A DNA stretch of 64,000 nucleotides from Allobosea sp. CRIB-10 (GCF_900112185.1 NZ_FOKP01000003.1:62001-126000); one strand, 5' to 3'; positions 41,020 through 50,581 are shown, counted from the first letter of the stretch. Notes: a model not told the origin generated them from the sequence alone. Program-made: numbers and translations.

Positions 41020-42036
41020 GTGGGCGTCGTCGTAGCTTTCGAAGACAAGGATACCAGCCAGGGCGGCATCGAGCCGCTGGTCGGGTTGACGCGCGCCGAC
41101 ATGGAGCGAGTCAACGCGATGATCCTGTCGCGCACCGGCTCCGAGGTCACGATGATCCCGGAGGTCGCGAACCATCTGATCTCTTCCGGCGGCAAGCGCC
41201 TGCGGCCGATGCTGACGCTGGCGACGGCAGCGCTGTGCGGCTATCGCGGCGAGGGCCATGTCAAGCTCGCGGCCAGCGTCGAGTTCATGCACACGGCGAC
41301 GTTGCTGCACGACGACGTCGTCGACGAGAGCGATATGCGCCGCGGCAAGGCCGCCGCCCGCATGCTCTGGGGCAATGAAGCGAGCGTGCTGGTCGGCGAC
41401 TTCCTGCTCGGCCAGGCCTTCAAGATGATGGTCGAAGTCGGCTCGCTGCGCGCGCTCGACATCCTCTCCACCGCCGCGGCCGTGATCGCCGAGGGCGAGG
41501 TGATGCAGCTCGCCGCAGCCAAGAACACCGAGACCACCGAGGACGAATACCTCGCCGTGATCCGCGGCAAGACCGCCGAGCTCTTCGCTGCCGCCTGCGA
41601 GGTCGGGCCGGTGATTGCCGGCTCGTCAAAGGGCGAGGCCGCCGCCTGCCGCAGCTACGGGCTCAATCTCGGCATCGCCTTCCAGCTCGTCGACGACGCG
41701 CTCGACTATGGCGGCTCCTCGGGCCAGCTCGGCAAGAATGTCGGCGACGACTTCCGCGAGGGCAAGATCACCCTGCCGGTGGTGCTCTCCTTCCGCCGCG
41801 GCAACGAGGAAGAGCGCGCCTTCTGGCGCCGCACCTTGCAGCAGGGCGAGGTCCGCGACGGCGACCTCGAGGAGGCGCAAGCGCTGATGCGCAAGCATGG
41901 GGCGCTGGCCGACACGATCGAGCGCGCCCGCCACTACGCCAAGATGGCGAAGGACGCGCTCGGCCTGTTCCCGTCATCGCCGATGAAGCAGGCGCTCAAC
42001 GACGCAGTCGATTTCTGCGTGGCGCGGGCGCACTAA
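41020..42036 (+). CDS. ispB: Polyprenyl (octaprenyl/decaprenyl) diphosphate synthase
   Basis: A 338-residue trans-prenyltransferase that builds the long isoprenoid tail of ubiquinone. The first Asp-rich motif is LLHDDVVDESDMRRG (D98-D102) and the second is FQLVDDALDYGG. SSGGKRLRPMLTLATAALCG binds the pyrophosphate. The product chain length cannot be read with certainty; C50 is usual in Rhizobiales. I use the GTG at 41020 with GGAG 7 nt upstream; a TTG at 41014 is possible, and the frame further upstream is antisense to DUF2007. Divergent from DUF2007/TrmN6; ispE follows convergently. Confidence 0.93.
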   Translation: MGVVVAFEDKDTSQGGIEPLVGLTRADMERVNAMILSRTGSEVTMIPEVANHLISSGGKRLRPMLTLATAALCGYRGEGHVKLAASVEFMHTATLLHDDVVDESDMRRGKAAARMLWGNEASVLVGDFLLGQAFKMMVEVGSLRALDILSTAAAVIAEGEVMQLAAAKNTETTEDEYLAVIRGKTAELFAAACEVGPVIAGSSKGEAAACRSYGLNLGIAFQLVDDALDYGGSSGQLGKNVGDDFREGKITLPVVLSFRRGNEEERAFWRRTLQQGEVRDGDLEEAQALMRKHGALADTIERARHYAKMAKDALGLFPSSPMKQALNDAVDFCVARAH

Positions 42037-42046
42037 GGCGGGGGCA

Positions 42047-42931
42047 TCATCTCAACACTGTCGGCTTCATCCACCAGCCGGGCTGCTGCTTAGCCAAGAG
42101 CTTCCCCGCCTCAGCGCTGGCGCGGCAATCGTCGAACAGCGCAAAGCAGGTCGCGCCCGAGCCCGACATCCGAGCCAGGCGACAGCCGGGCGTGGCCGAC
42201 AGCGCCGACAGCACCTCTCCGATAACAGGCGCCACCGCGCGCGCCGGCGCTTGGAGATCGTTACCGGAAGCGGCCAGAGCGACGATCAACGACGCTGGGG
42301 TCGCAGGTGAGGACCCATCTGCATCGAACGCCGCGACACCACCCGCGTATTCCTGCCCTGCCTGAAGACCGAGCGTGCGGAACACCGGTGCCGTCTCGAC
42401 CGCCATTCCGGGATTGACCAGCAGCGCGAACAGCCGCGGCAAGCGCAGCGGCGGACCGAGCCTTTCGCCGATGCCGCGCATCATGCGGGCGCGCGCCTCC
42501 AGGCAGACCGGGACATCGGCGCCGATCCGGCCGGCGGCGGCGAGCAGCGCCGGATGCGACGGCGGCAGATCGTTGAGCCGCGCCAGCAAGCGTAAGGCAG
42601 CGGCGGCATCCGCCGAGCCGCCGCCTATCCCCGAGGCGACAGGGAGGCGCTTGACGAGATGGAAGCGGCCGGAGCGCAGGCCGGCGATCTCTTCGCGCAG
42701 GACGCGTTCGGCCTTGAGGACGAGGTTGTCGTCGCCGCTCGACAGCCCGGCGGCGAAGGGGCCGGAAACTTGCACCCCGGCAGGCTCGCCCGGCGTCAGG
42801 CTCAGCTCGTCGCCGACACCGGCGAAGGCGACGAGGCTGTCGAGCTCATGATAGCCGTCAGCCCGGCGGCCGAGGACACGTAAGGTGAGATTGACCTTAG
42901 CCGGGGCGCGGGTCGTCAATGGGAGCAGCAT
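42047..42931 (-). CDS. ispE: 4-diphosphocytidyl-2-C-methyl-D-erythritol kinase
   Basis: A 294-residue GHMP kinase of the MEP isoprenoid pathway; it phosphorylates CDP-methylerythritol. The N-terminal [20 protein letters not shown] with the active-site Lys/Asn, [11 protein letters not shown], the ATP loop [20 protein letters not shown] and the C-terminal [14 protein letters not shown] are complete. It provides precursors that the convergent polyprenyl synthase consumes. The ATG at 42931 lies just past a repeat region. Confidence 0.95.
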   Translation of the reverse strand: MLLPLTTRAPAKVNLTLRVLGRRADGYHELDSLVAFAGVGDELSLTPGEPAGVQVSGPFAAGLSSGDDNLVLKAERVLREEIAGLRSGRFHLVKRLPVASGIGGGSADAAAALRLLARLNDLPPSHPALLAAAGRIGADVPVCLEARARMMRGIGERLGPPLRLPRLFALLVNPGMAVETAPVFRTLGLQAGQEYAGGVAAFDADGSSPATPASLIVALAASGNDLQAPARAVAPVIGEVLSALSATPGCRLARMSGSGATCFALFDDCRASAEAGKLLAKQQPGWWMKPTVLR

Positions 42932-42995
42932 GTCGTTACGCCATGATTCCGAGGGCGTGAGCCCGGACGCTTGGAACCACCACGCTGGTCCAATT

Positions 42996-43092
42996 CGTCA
43001 TGCTCGCCCTTGTGGCGAGCATCCACGTCTCGAGCACCCCCCGTGCCTGAAGGAAGACGTGGATGGGTCGGGACAAGCCCGACCATGACGAG
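42996..43092. repeat. Mosaic palindromic repeat, second copy
   Basis: This gap element (ATGCTCGCC...GGCGAGCAT, CCACGTCT...AGACGTGG, GGTCGGGACAAGCCCGACC) is the reverse-orientation counterpart of 35931-36029. The hairpin arms are conserved and only the central spacer differs. It lies between ispE and the TPR gene. Confidence 0.85.
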
Positions 43093-43113
43093 AAAGCGCG
43101 GAGCGATGAAAGC

Positions 43114-44874
43114 TCAGCCGCCATCCTTCTTCGGCTCGGCCGCATTGGCCGAGGGCGCCGGATCTTCCAGACCCTTCTCAATCTTGCGCTGGATGCGAGC
43201 CAGGTCTTCCGGCTCAGGCCCGAGATCGCGGGCATAGTTCCACTGGTAGCGTGCCTCGAGATAGCGACCGGTCTTCCAGTAGACATCGCCGAGATGGTCG
43301 TTGATCACCGGATCGGAGGGGCGCAGCTCCATCGCCTTCTCAAGTTCCGTCACCGCCTCGTCGTAGCGGCCGAGCCGGTAATGCGCCCAGCCGAGCGAGT
43401 CGATGATGTAGCCGTCGCGGGGCCGCAGCTCGACGGCGCGGCGCAACATGCCGAGCGCCTCTTCGAGCTTGAGGTTCTGGTCGACCAGCGAATAGCCGAG
43501 ATAGTTGAGCACCAGCGCGCGCTCGCGGCCGAGAGCCTCGGGCATCAGCTCCAGCGCCTTGCGCAGGTCGGCCTCGGCCTGGGGCCATTTCTTGATGCGC
43601 TCATAGGCGATGCCGCGCGAGTAGAAGAGGTCCCAATTGGAGCGGCCGGGCGTGCCAAGCTTGGCGACCGCCTTGTCATAGGTCGCAGCCGCCTCCTCGA
43701 AGCGCTTGCGCGAGCGATAGATGTTGCCCAGGGCCGAGGTCGCGTCGATGTCGTCGGGCCGCGCCGCGATGATCCCCTCGAGGTGTTTGACCGCCTCCTC
43801 GGTCTTGCCGAGCTGTTCGAGGCCGAGGCCGATCTGGATGTCGGCGACCGGCCGCAGCGGCGAATTCTCCGGCATGCGGCGGTAGACCTGGACGGCGTCC
43901 TCGGTCTGCTTGGCGCGCTCCAGGATGTCGGCCAATGTCAGCACAGCGAGGTCGTGGCCGGGGTCGAGATAGACGGCGAAACGCAGATAGAGCAGCGCGG
44001 TCGCCTCGTCGCCCTGCAATATCCCGGCGCTGGCGAGGCCGTAGAGCACCTCGGCCGCGCCCTGCTGGGTGTTGCCGACGATGCGCTGCAGCGGCTCCTT
44101 GCTGCTGACCTTGGCGATGGCGTCGCGCACCACCGGGTGGTTCGGGCGCACGCGCTGCTCGAAATCGTTCAGCGTCGCCAGGGCCGCCTCGCTGTCCCCC
44201 GAGCGTGCCTGCTGGCGCGCCCAGAGATCGACGAGGCGCAGATTGGTCTTCTCGGCGTCATAAGCCGCCTTGAGCCGGCGATTCGCGTCGTTGCGGCGGC
44301 CGGCGATGTCGAGGATCAGCCCGGCATGGAAATCGCGGAAACGATCGAAGGTCGCTTCGCCCTTGAGGCGCTCCAGCGTGTCGATGGCGCGATTGGTCTC
44401 GCCAGAGCCGGAATAGGCCCAGGCGGCGAGCAGGGTCGCGGTGATGTCGGCGGAACGGCCGCGACCGCCGCGCTGCAGCTGATTGCGGGCGGCGGCATAG
44501 TTCTTCTGCTTCAGTGCGCGCACGCCGAGGGCGAGCTGGGCGAGGCCGTTGGTGGCGTCGCGCTGGATCAGCTTCTCGGCGGCACGGAAGGTTTCGTTCA
44601 TCGCGCCGTCGGCGAGGAAGGCGACGAAGCCGCGTTCGAGCAGTTCGCTGTTCTGCGGATCGTTCTTGATCGCCTCGCGCAGATAGATCGAGGCGGCGCC
44701 GAGATCGCGGGCCGAGCCGGCGACCACCGCGGCCAGGTAATTGCCTTCGAGGCTTTCGGCCGGCTCGAACTTCTCGACCGGGCGCGCCTGCGCGAATGCC
44801 GGCATGCCGACATGCAAGCCCGCGATAAACGCCAGCACCAAAGCGGCGCTACGGCCATCAATCTGAAACGTCAC
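43114..44874 (-). CDS. Exported tetratricopeptide-repeat protein
   Basis: A 586-residue protein with an N-terminal signal peptide (ALVLAFIAGLHVGMPAFA-QA) and about ten TPR-like helical pairs in two blocks. The clearest are DEATALLYLRFAVYLDPGHD, then AVKHLEGIIAARPDDIDATS, LDEALGMLRRAVELRPRDGY-like and GRYDEAVTELEKAMELRPSD. The role is a periplasmic or outer-membrane scaffold, and the partner is unknown. The GTG at 44874 is chosen as the start because it opens directly into the signal peptide; the frame is open for 71 further codons upstream without family likeness. Confidence 0.85.
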   Translation of the reverse strand: MTFQIDGRSAALVLAFIAGLHVGMPAFAQARPVEKFEPAESLEGNYLAAVVAGSARDLGAASIYLREAIKNDPQNSELLERGFVAFLADGAMNETFRAAEKLIQRDATNGLAQLALGVRALKQKNYAAARNQLQRGGRGRSADITATLLAAWAYSGSGETNRAIDTLERLKGEATFDRFRDFHAGLILDIAGRRNDANRRLKAAYDAEKTNLRLVDLWARQQARSGDSEAALATLNDFEQRVRPNHPVVRDAIAKVSSKEPLQRIVGNTQQGAAEVLYGLASAGILQGDEATALLYLRFAVYLDPGHDLAVLTLADILERAKQTEDAVQVYRRMPENSPLRPVADIQIGLGLEQLGKTEEAVKHLEGIIAARPDDIDATSALGNIYRSRKRFEEAAATYDKAVAKLGTPGRSNWDLFYSRGIAYERIKKWPQAEADLRKALELMPEALGRERALVLNYLGYSLVDQNLKLEEALGMLRRAVELRPRDGYIIDSLGWAHYRLGRYDEAVTELEKAMELRPSDPVINDHLGDVYWKTGRYLEARYQWNYARDLGPEPEDLARIQRKIEKGLEDPAPSANAAEPKKDGG

Positions 44875-45136
44875 GTTCGACTTTCTCCCTCGGTCCGCCC
44901 CGGCGCCGGGGACTGGTCCGTGGACGGGACCGTGACCTGAACGATTAGGCCGCCAACATGGCCGTTTCCAGGCCTGCCGACAAGTCCGACGTCGGGCTGC
45001 GCGAGCGACGTCACGCTGACGTGAAAGCGCCATCGACGGCCTTGAGCGGCAGTTGGAACGATAGATTTCCGTAAAGCAAATCGGCATAGAATTCGTCGTC
45101 GCGGATATTCGCGACGATTCGTTTAGGACACTTCAA

Positions 45137-45247
45137 ATGAAGAAGGTCTCGCTCGCTCTCGCTGCGGTCCTGACGCTCGCCGGCATCGCTGGCGGCTGCG
45201 CCACCAAGGAGCCCGAGAAGCCCGCTCCGATCGTCCGCAAGGGCTGA
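45137..45247 (+). CDS. Very small lipoprotein (36 residues)
   Basis: The peptide begins MKKVSLALAAVLTLAGIAGG, then a Cys at 21 and a short polar tail (CATKEPEKPAPIVRKG). It has a classic lipoprotein signal with lipobox IAGGC, like entericidin-type and other tiny Rhizobiales lipoproteins. AGGA lies 9 nt before the ATG, a TCGTCGCG/CGCGACGA hairpin lies just upstream (45096-45117), and a strong terminator follows (45274-45307). These signals support a real short gene. Confidence 0.78.
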   Translation: MKKVSLALAAVLTLAGIAGGCATKEPEKPAPIVRKG

Positions 45248-45273
45248 TTCGTCGCCATATCCGGCACCAAGAC

Positions 45274-45307
45274 AAAGGCCGCGCCGAACAGATTCGGCGC
45301 GGCCTTT
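45274..45307. terminator. Strong bidirectional terminator
   Basis: Positions 45274-45288 and 45293-45307 form a perfect 15-bp stem with a 4-nt loop (AAAGGCCGCGCCGAA / TTCGGCGCGGCCTTT). The plus strand continues TATTATT and the minus strand GTCTTGG after the T-containing arm. It separates the small lipoprotein gene from the convergent ETF-QO gene. Confidence 0.9.
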
Positions 45308-45334
45308 ATTATTGAGCATTTCTGCCGAACACTG

Positions 45335-47014
45335 TCACATGTTCGAGTAGTTCGGCCCACCCGCGCCTTCCGGCACCGTCCAGGTGATGTTCTGGGCGGG
45401 GTCCTTGATGTCGCAGGTCTTACAGTGCACGCAGTTCTGCGCGTTGATCACGAAGCGCGGCAGAGACTGCTTCTCCGGATCGGCATAGACGACCTCGTAG
45501 ACGCCGGCCGGGCAATAGAGCCGCGCCGGCTCGCCATAGATCGGCAGGTTCTGCAGCACCGGCACGTTCGGGTCGGTCAGCTTGAGATGGGCCGGCTGAT
45601 CCTCCTCGTGATTCGTCGCCGAGAGGAAGACCGAGGAGAGCTTGTCGAAGGAGATCTTGCCGTCGGGCTTGGGGTAGACGATCGGCGTGACCATGCCGAT
45701 CGGCTTCAGCGTGGCATGGTCGGGCTTGCCGTGCTTCAGCGTGCCGAAGGGCGACCAGCCGAAGAGCTGGTTCAGCCACATGTCGACGCCGCCGAGCATG
45801 ACGCCGCCGATCGTGCCGAGCTTCGACCAGAGCGGCTTGACGTTGCGCACGAGCTTGAGGTCGCGGCCGATCTCGGAGGCGCGCCAGCTCTCCTCGATCC
45901 CGTCGACCACGTCATGGGATCTGCCCGCCGCCAGCGCCGGCACGAGATGCTCGGCCGCGAGCATGCCCGACAGGATGGCGTTGTGGCTGCCCTTGATGCG
46001 CGGCACGTTGACGAAGCCGGCCGAGCAACCGATCAGCGCACCGCCCGGGAAGACCAGCTTCGGCACCGACTGCCAGCCGCCCTCGGTGATGGCGCGCGAG
46101 CCATAGGAGAGGCGCTTGGCGCCCTCGAAGACGTCGCGGATCATCGGATGGGTCTTGAAGCGCTGGAACTCGTCGAAAGGCGACAGCGTCGGGTTGGAAT
46201 AGTTCAGGTGGACAACGAAGCCGACCGAGACGAGGTTGTCGTCGAAATGGTAGAGGAAGGAGCCGCCGCCGGTCGACATGTCGAGCGGCCAGCCGAAGGA
46301 GTGCTGGACCAGCCCCTTCTTGAACTTCTCCGGCTTGACCTGCCAGATCTCCTTGAGACCGATGCCGTATTTCTGCGGTTCGCGGCCCTCGTCCAGGGCA
46401 AAGCGCCTGATTGCGATCTTGGAGAGCGAGCCGCGGGCGCCCTCGCCGAGCAGGGTGTAGCGGCCGCGCAGCTCCATGCCGCGGGTGAAGCGGTCGGAGA
46501 CCGTGCCGTCCTTGGCGATGCCCATGTCGCCGGTGGCGATGCCGGCGACCGAGCCATCCTCATTGTAGAGCAACTCGGCGGCGGCAAAGCCCGGATAGAT
46601 CTCGACGCCGAGCGCCTCGGCCTGCGCCGCGAGATAGCGGGCGACAAGGCCGAGCGAGCCGACGAAGTTGCCGTGGTTGTTCATCAGCTTCGGCATGGCG
46701 AAGTTCGGCAGGCGCGCCCCGCCGGCCGGGCCGAGGAAATAGAAGACGTCCTCGGTCACCTGCGTATGCAGCGGGCGAGCCTCGTCCTCGCGCCAATCCG
46801 GCAGCAGCTTGTCGAGGCCGATCGGATCGATGACCGCGCCGGAGAGGATATGCGCGCCGACCTCGGAGCCCTTCTCGACCACGACGACCGAGATGCTCTC
46901 GTCGAGCTGCTTCAGCCGGATCGCGGCGGCGAGCCCGGCCGGGCCGGCACCGACGATGACGACGTCATAATCCATGCTCTCGCGCGGCGTGCTCTGTGCT
47001 TCCTTCAGATCCAT
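45335..47014 (-). CDS. Electron transfer flavoprotein-ubiquinone oxidoreductase
   Basis: A 559-residue ETF-QO. It moves electrons from acyl-CoA dehydrogenases via ETF to ubiquinone at the inner membrane. FAD binds at YDVVIVGAGPAGLAAAIRLK; the ubiquinone and membrane-facing parts include HILSGAVIDPIGLDKLLPDW and GHSFGWPLDM-like sequence (QHSFGWPLDMSTGGGSFLYH). The C-terminal 4Fe-4S domain has CVHCKTCDIKDPAQNITWTV. The ATG at 47014 follows GGAGGGCAGC. It is a functional partner of the acyl-CoA dehydrogenase at 22373. Confidence 0.96.
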   Translation of the reverse strand: MDLKEAQSTPRESMDYDVVIVGAGPAGLAAAIRLKQLDESISVVVVEKGSEVGAHILSGAVIDPIGLDKLLPDWREDEARPLHTQVTEDVFYFLGPAGGARLPNFAMPKLMNNHGNFVGSLGLVARYLAAQAEALGVEIYPGFAAAELLYNEDGSVAGIATGDMGIAKDGTVSDRFTRGMELRGRYTLLGEGARGSLSKIAIRRFALDEGREPQKYGIGLKEIWQVKPEKFKKGLVQHSFGWPLDMSTGGGSFLYHFDDNLVSVGFVVHLNYSNPTLSPFDEFQRFKTHPMIRDVFEGAKRLSYGSRAITEGGWQSVPKLVFPGGALIGCSAGFVNVPRIKGSHNAILSGMLAAEHLVPALAAGRSHDVVDGIEESWRASEIGRDLKLVRNVKPLWSKLGTIGGVMLGGVDMWLNQLFGWSPFGTLKHGKPDHATLKPIGMVTPIVYPKPDGKISFDKLSSVFLSATNHEEDQPAHLKLTDPNVPVLQNLPIYGEPARLYCPAGVYEVVYADPEKQSLPRFVINAQNCVHCKTCDIKDPAQNITWTVPEGAGGPNYSNM

Positions 47015-47192
47015 GCTGCCCTCCACCCCGCGCCGTCTTCGCATCATTAGATAGTTTATATATGAACTATCTTGATCAACCCGCCAAGCGCTGCCCCGGG
47101 GCTGATTGGAATTCCTCTATCCGGGGCTCCCGCTCATTTTGCAACAGCGAACGGGCTCGCTTCGTTCCAAGCGGCGCGGTATTCTGCCGTTC

Positions 47193-47993
47193 ATGTCCCT
47201 CGATGCCGTCTCCGCCGCCGAACTGATCGCCTGGTACGCCGAAATGGGCGTCACCGAAGCGCTCGACGAGACGCCGCACGACCATTTCGCAGCTGCGCCA
47301 GAGCCGGCGCGACAGCCTGTCGCACGCCTCGTCTCGGCACCGCAGCAGGCTGCGCGCCGCCCCGTGGACGCGGCTGCCGCGACAGCACCCGACGAGGCGG
47401 CGCTGTCGGCGCGGGCGCTGGCGCGCGAGGCGACGACCCTGGACGAGCTCAAGACGGCGCTCGCGAGCTTCGAAGGCTGCCCGCTCAAGGCCACCGCCAA
47501 GAACCTGGTCTTTTCCGACGGCAATCCAGCCGGGAAGATCATGGTGGTCGGCGAGGCGCCCGGCGCCGACGAAGACCGCACCGGCCTGCCCTTCGTCGGC
47601 CGCTCCGGCCAATTGCTCGACCGGATGCTGGCCGCGATCGGGCTCACCCGGCAGGAGCATGTCTATATCGCCAATCTCCTGCCCTGGCGCCCACCCGGCA
47701 ACCGGACACCGACGCCGCAGGAGGTCGCGATCTGCCTGCCCTTCATCCAGCGCCAGATCGAGCTTGCCGATCCGGACATCCTCATCTGCATCGGCGGGCC
47801 ATCGGCCCAGGGCCTGCTTGGGGTCTCCGGCATCCTGGCCTCGCGCGGGCGCTGGATGGAATACGACACCGGCAGGCGCATGATCCGGGCGATCGCGACG
47901 CTGCACCCGGCCTATCTCTTGCGCCAGCCGCTCCAGAAGCGCCTGGCCTGGCGCGATCTGCGCGCGATCAAGGCCGCTCTCGACGCGCTTTGA
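47193..47993 (+). CDS. Family 4 uracil-DNA glycosylase
   Basis: A 266-residue UDG of family 4 (SPO1 DNA-polymerase-like), which removes uracil from DNA. Motif 1 reads VVGEAPGADEDRTGLPFVGR, and motif 2 is IATLHPAYLLRQP. The four iron-sulfur Cys are visible in order: FEGCPLKATAK, and more C-terminally EVAICLPF and DILICIGGP, with only three clearly seen in this arrangement. The first 70 residues are an Ala-rich extension. The ATG at 47193 fits the family opening (SAAELIAWYAEMGVTEALDE). It is not in an operon, and it is divergent from ETF-QO. Confidence 0.88.
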   Translation: MSLDAVSAAELIAWYAEMGVTEALDETPHDHFAAAPEPARQPVARLVSAPQQAARRPVDAAAATAPDEAALSARALAREATTLDELKTALASFEGCPLKATAKNLVFSDGNPAGKIMVVGEAPGADEDRTGLPFVGRSGQLLDRMLAAIGLTRQEHVYIANLLPWRPPGNRTPTPQEVAICLPFIQRQIELADPDILICIGGPSAQGLLGVSGILASRGRWMEYDTGRRMIRAIATLHPAYLLRQPLQKRLAWRDLRAIKAALDAL

Positions 47994-48133
47994 CGCAGCG
48001 GCGCGATGCCACTGCGTCACCACCGACGGCTGCTCTGTCACGTCGGCTTGATTATTCCGAGTGCAAAGTAGACCCTGCAACCAGCAGGGTCATTCGGCCA
48101 TGACATTCGTGGCCGGCACGCCGGAGCGATGCG

Positions 48134-49564
48134 ATGGAAATCGACGCCTTTCTGCTGTCACGCATCCAGTTCGCCTTCACGGTTTCCTTCCACATCGTCT
48201 TCCCGGCCTTCACGATCGGGCTCTCGGCCTATATCGCGACGCTGCTCGGCCTCTGGCTGAAGACCGGTGACCAGAAGTTCCATCTGCTCGCCCGGTTCTG
48301 GACCAAGATCTTCGCGGTGTCCTTCGCCATGGGCGTGGTCTCCGGGATCGTGCTGTCCTATCAGTTCGGCACTAATTGGAGCCGATTCTCGGTCGCGGTC
48401 GGCAACGTCATCGGGCCGCTGATCGGCTACGAGGTGCTGACCGCGTTCTTCCTCGAGGCCTCCTTCCTTGGCGTGATGCTGTTCGGCTGGAAGCGCGTGC
48501 CGCCCTGGCTGCATTTCCTCTCGGCCGTGATAGTCGCCGGCGGCACCGCCCTCTCCGGTTTCTGGATCCTCTCCGCCAACAGCTGGATGCAGTATCCCGC
48601 CGGGCACGAGGTCCGCGACGGCATCGCCTATCCGGTCGACTGGCTGAAGATCGTGTTCAACCCGACCTTCCCCTTGCGCTTCGCGCACATGATGACGGCG
48701 GCCTATCTCACCACCGCCTTCGTCGTGCTGGCGACCGGCGCGCGCCATCTGCTCGCCGGGCACCGCACCGAATCGGCCAGGACGATGGTCCGCATGGCGA
48801 TCCTGATGATCGCGCTGACCGCACCCTTGCAGGCCCTGATCGGCGACTTCCACGGCAAGCAGACCGCGATCTACCAGCCGGCCAAGCTCGCCGCGATCGA
48901 GGCGCATTGGGATTCGTCCAAGCCCGGCGCGCTCGTGCTCTTCGCCTGGCCCGACGAGAAGGCCGAGCTGAACCGCTTCGAGATCGCGATCCCCGGCGTC
49001 GCCAGCCTGCTGACACATGGCAGCATGGACGCGCTGTTCCCGAGTCTGAAGGACTTCAAGGTCGAGGACCGGCCGCCGGTGCTGATCCCGTTCTTCGCCT
49101 TCCGCATCATGGTCGGGATCGGCACGCTGATGATCGTCTTCGGCTGGGTCGGCGCCTTTCTGTGGAAGCGCGGCACGGTGTTCGAGGCGCGCCGCTGGCT
49201 CTGGCTCGCCCAGTACAGCTGGCCGGCCGGCTTCATCGCCATCCTCTCCGGCTGGTTCGTCACCGAGGTCGGCCGCCAGCCCTGGCTCGCCACCGGCATC
49301 CTGCGCTCCAAGGACGCGGTCTCGCCGATCACCACCGCCGAGGTCGCGATCTCGCTGGCGCTGTTCGTCTTCGTCTACTGCGTCGTCTTCGCCGCCGGCA
49401 TCGCTCTGATCAACCGCCTGATCGACAAGGGGCCGGACGAGATCAGCCATGAGGACCCGCCCGAGCAGCCGTCGAAGCGGCCGCTCAAGGCAGCACAGGC
49501 GCCGGCCTCGGCGATCTTCGGCGACGGCCATCCCGGCGACGACAAGATCCAGCCGGCAAGCTGA
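48134..49564 (+). CDS. cydA: Cytochrome bd-type ubiquinol oxidase subunit I
   Basis: A 476-residue membrane subunit that carries hemes b and d of a bd-family quinol oxidase. It begins DAFLLSRIQFAFTVSFHIVF with the axial His of the first heme. GRQPWLATGILRSKDAVSP is the quinol-site motif; the Q loop between it and the earlier helix is short, so this is the cyanide-insensitive (CIO) subtype and not the long-Q-loop E. coli form. HMMTAAYLTTAFVV holds another heme ligand. cydB follows after 12 nt. Confidence 0.96.
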   Translation: MEIDAFLLSRIQFAFTVSFHIVFPAFTIGLSAYIATLLGLWLKTGDQKFHLLARFWTKIFAVSFAMGVVSGIVLSYQFGTNWSRFSVAVGNVIGPLIGYEVLTAFFLEASFLGVMLFGWKRVPPWLHFLSAVIVAGGTALSGFWILSANSWMQYPAGHEVRDGIAYPVDWLKIVFNPTFPLRFAHMMTAAYLTTAFVVLATGARHLLAGHRTESARTMVRMAILMIALTAPLQALIGDFHGKQTAIYQPAKLAAIEAHWDSSKPGALVLFAWPDEKAELNRFEIAIPGVASLLTHGSMDALFPSLKDFKVEDRPPVLIPFFAFRIMVGIGTLMIVFGWVGAFLWKRGTVFEARRWLWLAQYSWPAGFIAILSGWFVTEVGRQPWLATGILRSKDAVSPITTAEVAISLALFVFVYCVVFAAGIALINRLIDKGPDEISHEDPPEQPSKRPLKAAQAPASAIFGDGHPGDDKIQPAS

Positions 49565-49576
49565 GGAGAACCTGAG

Positions 49577-50581
49577 ATGGAATGGTATCTCCCCGTGATC
49601 TGGGCCGGACTGATCGGCACCGCCGTCATGCTCTATGTCGTGCTCGACGGTTTCGACCTCGGCATCGCCATCCTGTTCCCGACGACCAGGGACGAAAGCG
49701 AGCGCGACCAGATGATGAACTCGGTCGCGCCGTTCTGGGACGGCAACGAGACCTGGCTGGTGCTCGGCGGCGGCGGCCTCTGGGTCGCCTTTCCCTATGC
49801 CTACGCCATCATCATGCCGGCCTTCTACATCCCGGTGATCCTGATGCTGCTGGCGCTGATCTTCCGCGGCGTCGCCTTCGAGTTCCGCTGGGTGGCGAAG
49901 CCCCGTCACAAGGTCTGGGACTTCGCCTTCTGGGCGGGCTCGACGGTAGCCGCCTTCGCGCAAGGGCTGATCCTCGGCGGGCTGCTGCAGGGCGTGAAGG
50001 TCGTCGACAAGCAGTTCGCCGGCGGCCCATTCGACTGGCTGACCCCGTTCACGCTGATGTGCGGCGCCGGCGTCGTCATCGGCTACGCCACATTGGGCGC
50101 GACCTGGCTGGTCTACAAGACGGAAGGGGCGGTAGCGGAGCGGGCACGCCGGCAGGCCAGGACGCTGCTCCTCGGCCTGCTCGCCTTCGCCGTGCTGGTC
50201 TCAGCTTGGACGCCGTATGCCCATCCGCGCATCGCCGAGCGCTGGTTCACGCCGTCGAACCTCGTGCTGCTCTGGCCCTTCCCGGTGCTGACCGCGGTCT
50301 GCGGCTATATGGCCTGGAAGCGGCTGCATGGCGCGCATGAGTTCACGCCCTTCGCCTTCACCATCGCCATCTTCCTGCTCTGCTTCCTCGGCCTGGCGAT
50401 CTCGAACTATCCCTATCTCGTGCCGCCCGACCTGACGATCTGGGACACGGCGGCGGCGCCGGCCTCGCATGTCTTCGTGCTGATCGGCGTAACCTTCCTG
50501 CTGCCGATGATCCTGTTTTACACGGCCTTCGTGTACTGGACCTTCCGCGGCAAGGTGAAAGCCGATGCCGGCTACCATTGA
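49577..50581 (+). CDS. cydB: Cytochrome bd-type ubiquinol oxidase subunit II
   Basis: A 334-residue CydB/CioB with about eight helices: MEWYLPVIWAGLIGTAVMLY, VLDGFDLGIAILFP and DGNETWLVLGGGGLWVAFPY are diagnostic. It completes the CIO-type oxidase with the preceding gene and has GGAGAACCTGAG before the ATG. No small CydX-like gene and no cydDC exporter genes follow, so these either lie elsewhere or are not needed by this subtype. Confidence 0.96.
   Translation: MEWYLPVIWAGLIGTAVMLYVVLDGFDLGIAILFPTTRDESERDQMMNSVAPFWDGNETWLVLGGGGLWVAFPYAYAIIMPAFYIPVILMLLALIFRGVAFEFRWVAKPRHKVWDFAFWAGSTVAAFAQGLILGGLLQGVKVVDKQFAGGPFDWLTPFTLMCGAGVVIGYATLGATWLVYKTEGAVAERARRQARTLLLGLLAFAVLVSAWTPYAHPRIAERWFTPSNLVLLWPFPVLTAVCGYMAWKRLHGAHEFTPFAFTIAIFLLCFLGLAISNYPYLVPPDLTIWDTAAAPASHVFVLIGVTFLLPMILFYTAFVYWTFRGKVKADAGYH

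Noticed and set aside
48158..49963. 601-codon minus-strand frame opposite cydAB
   Set aside because: It is antisense to two clear oxidase genes and has no recognisable protein pattern.
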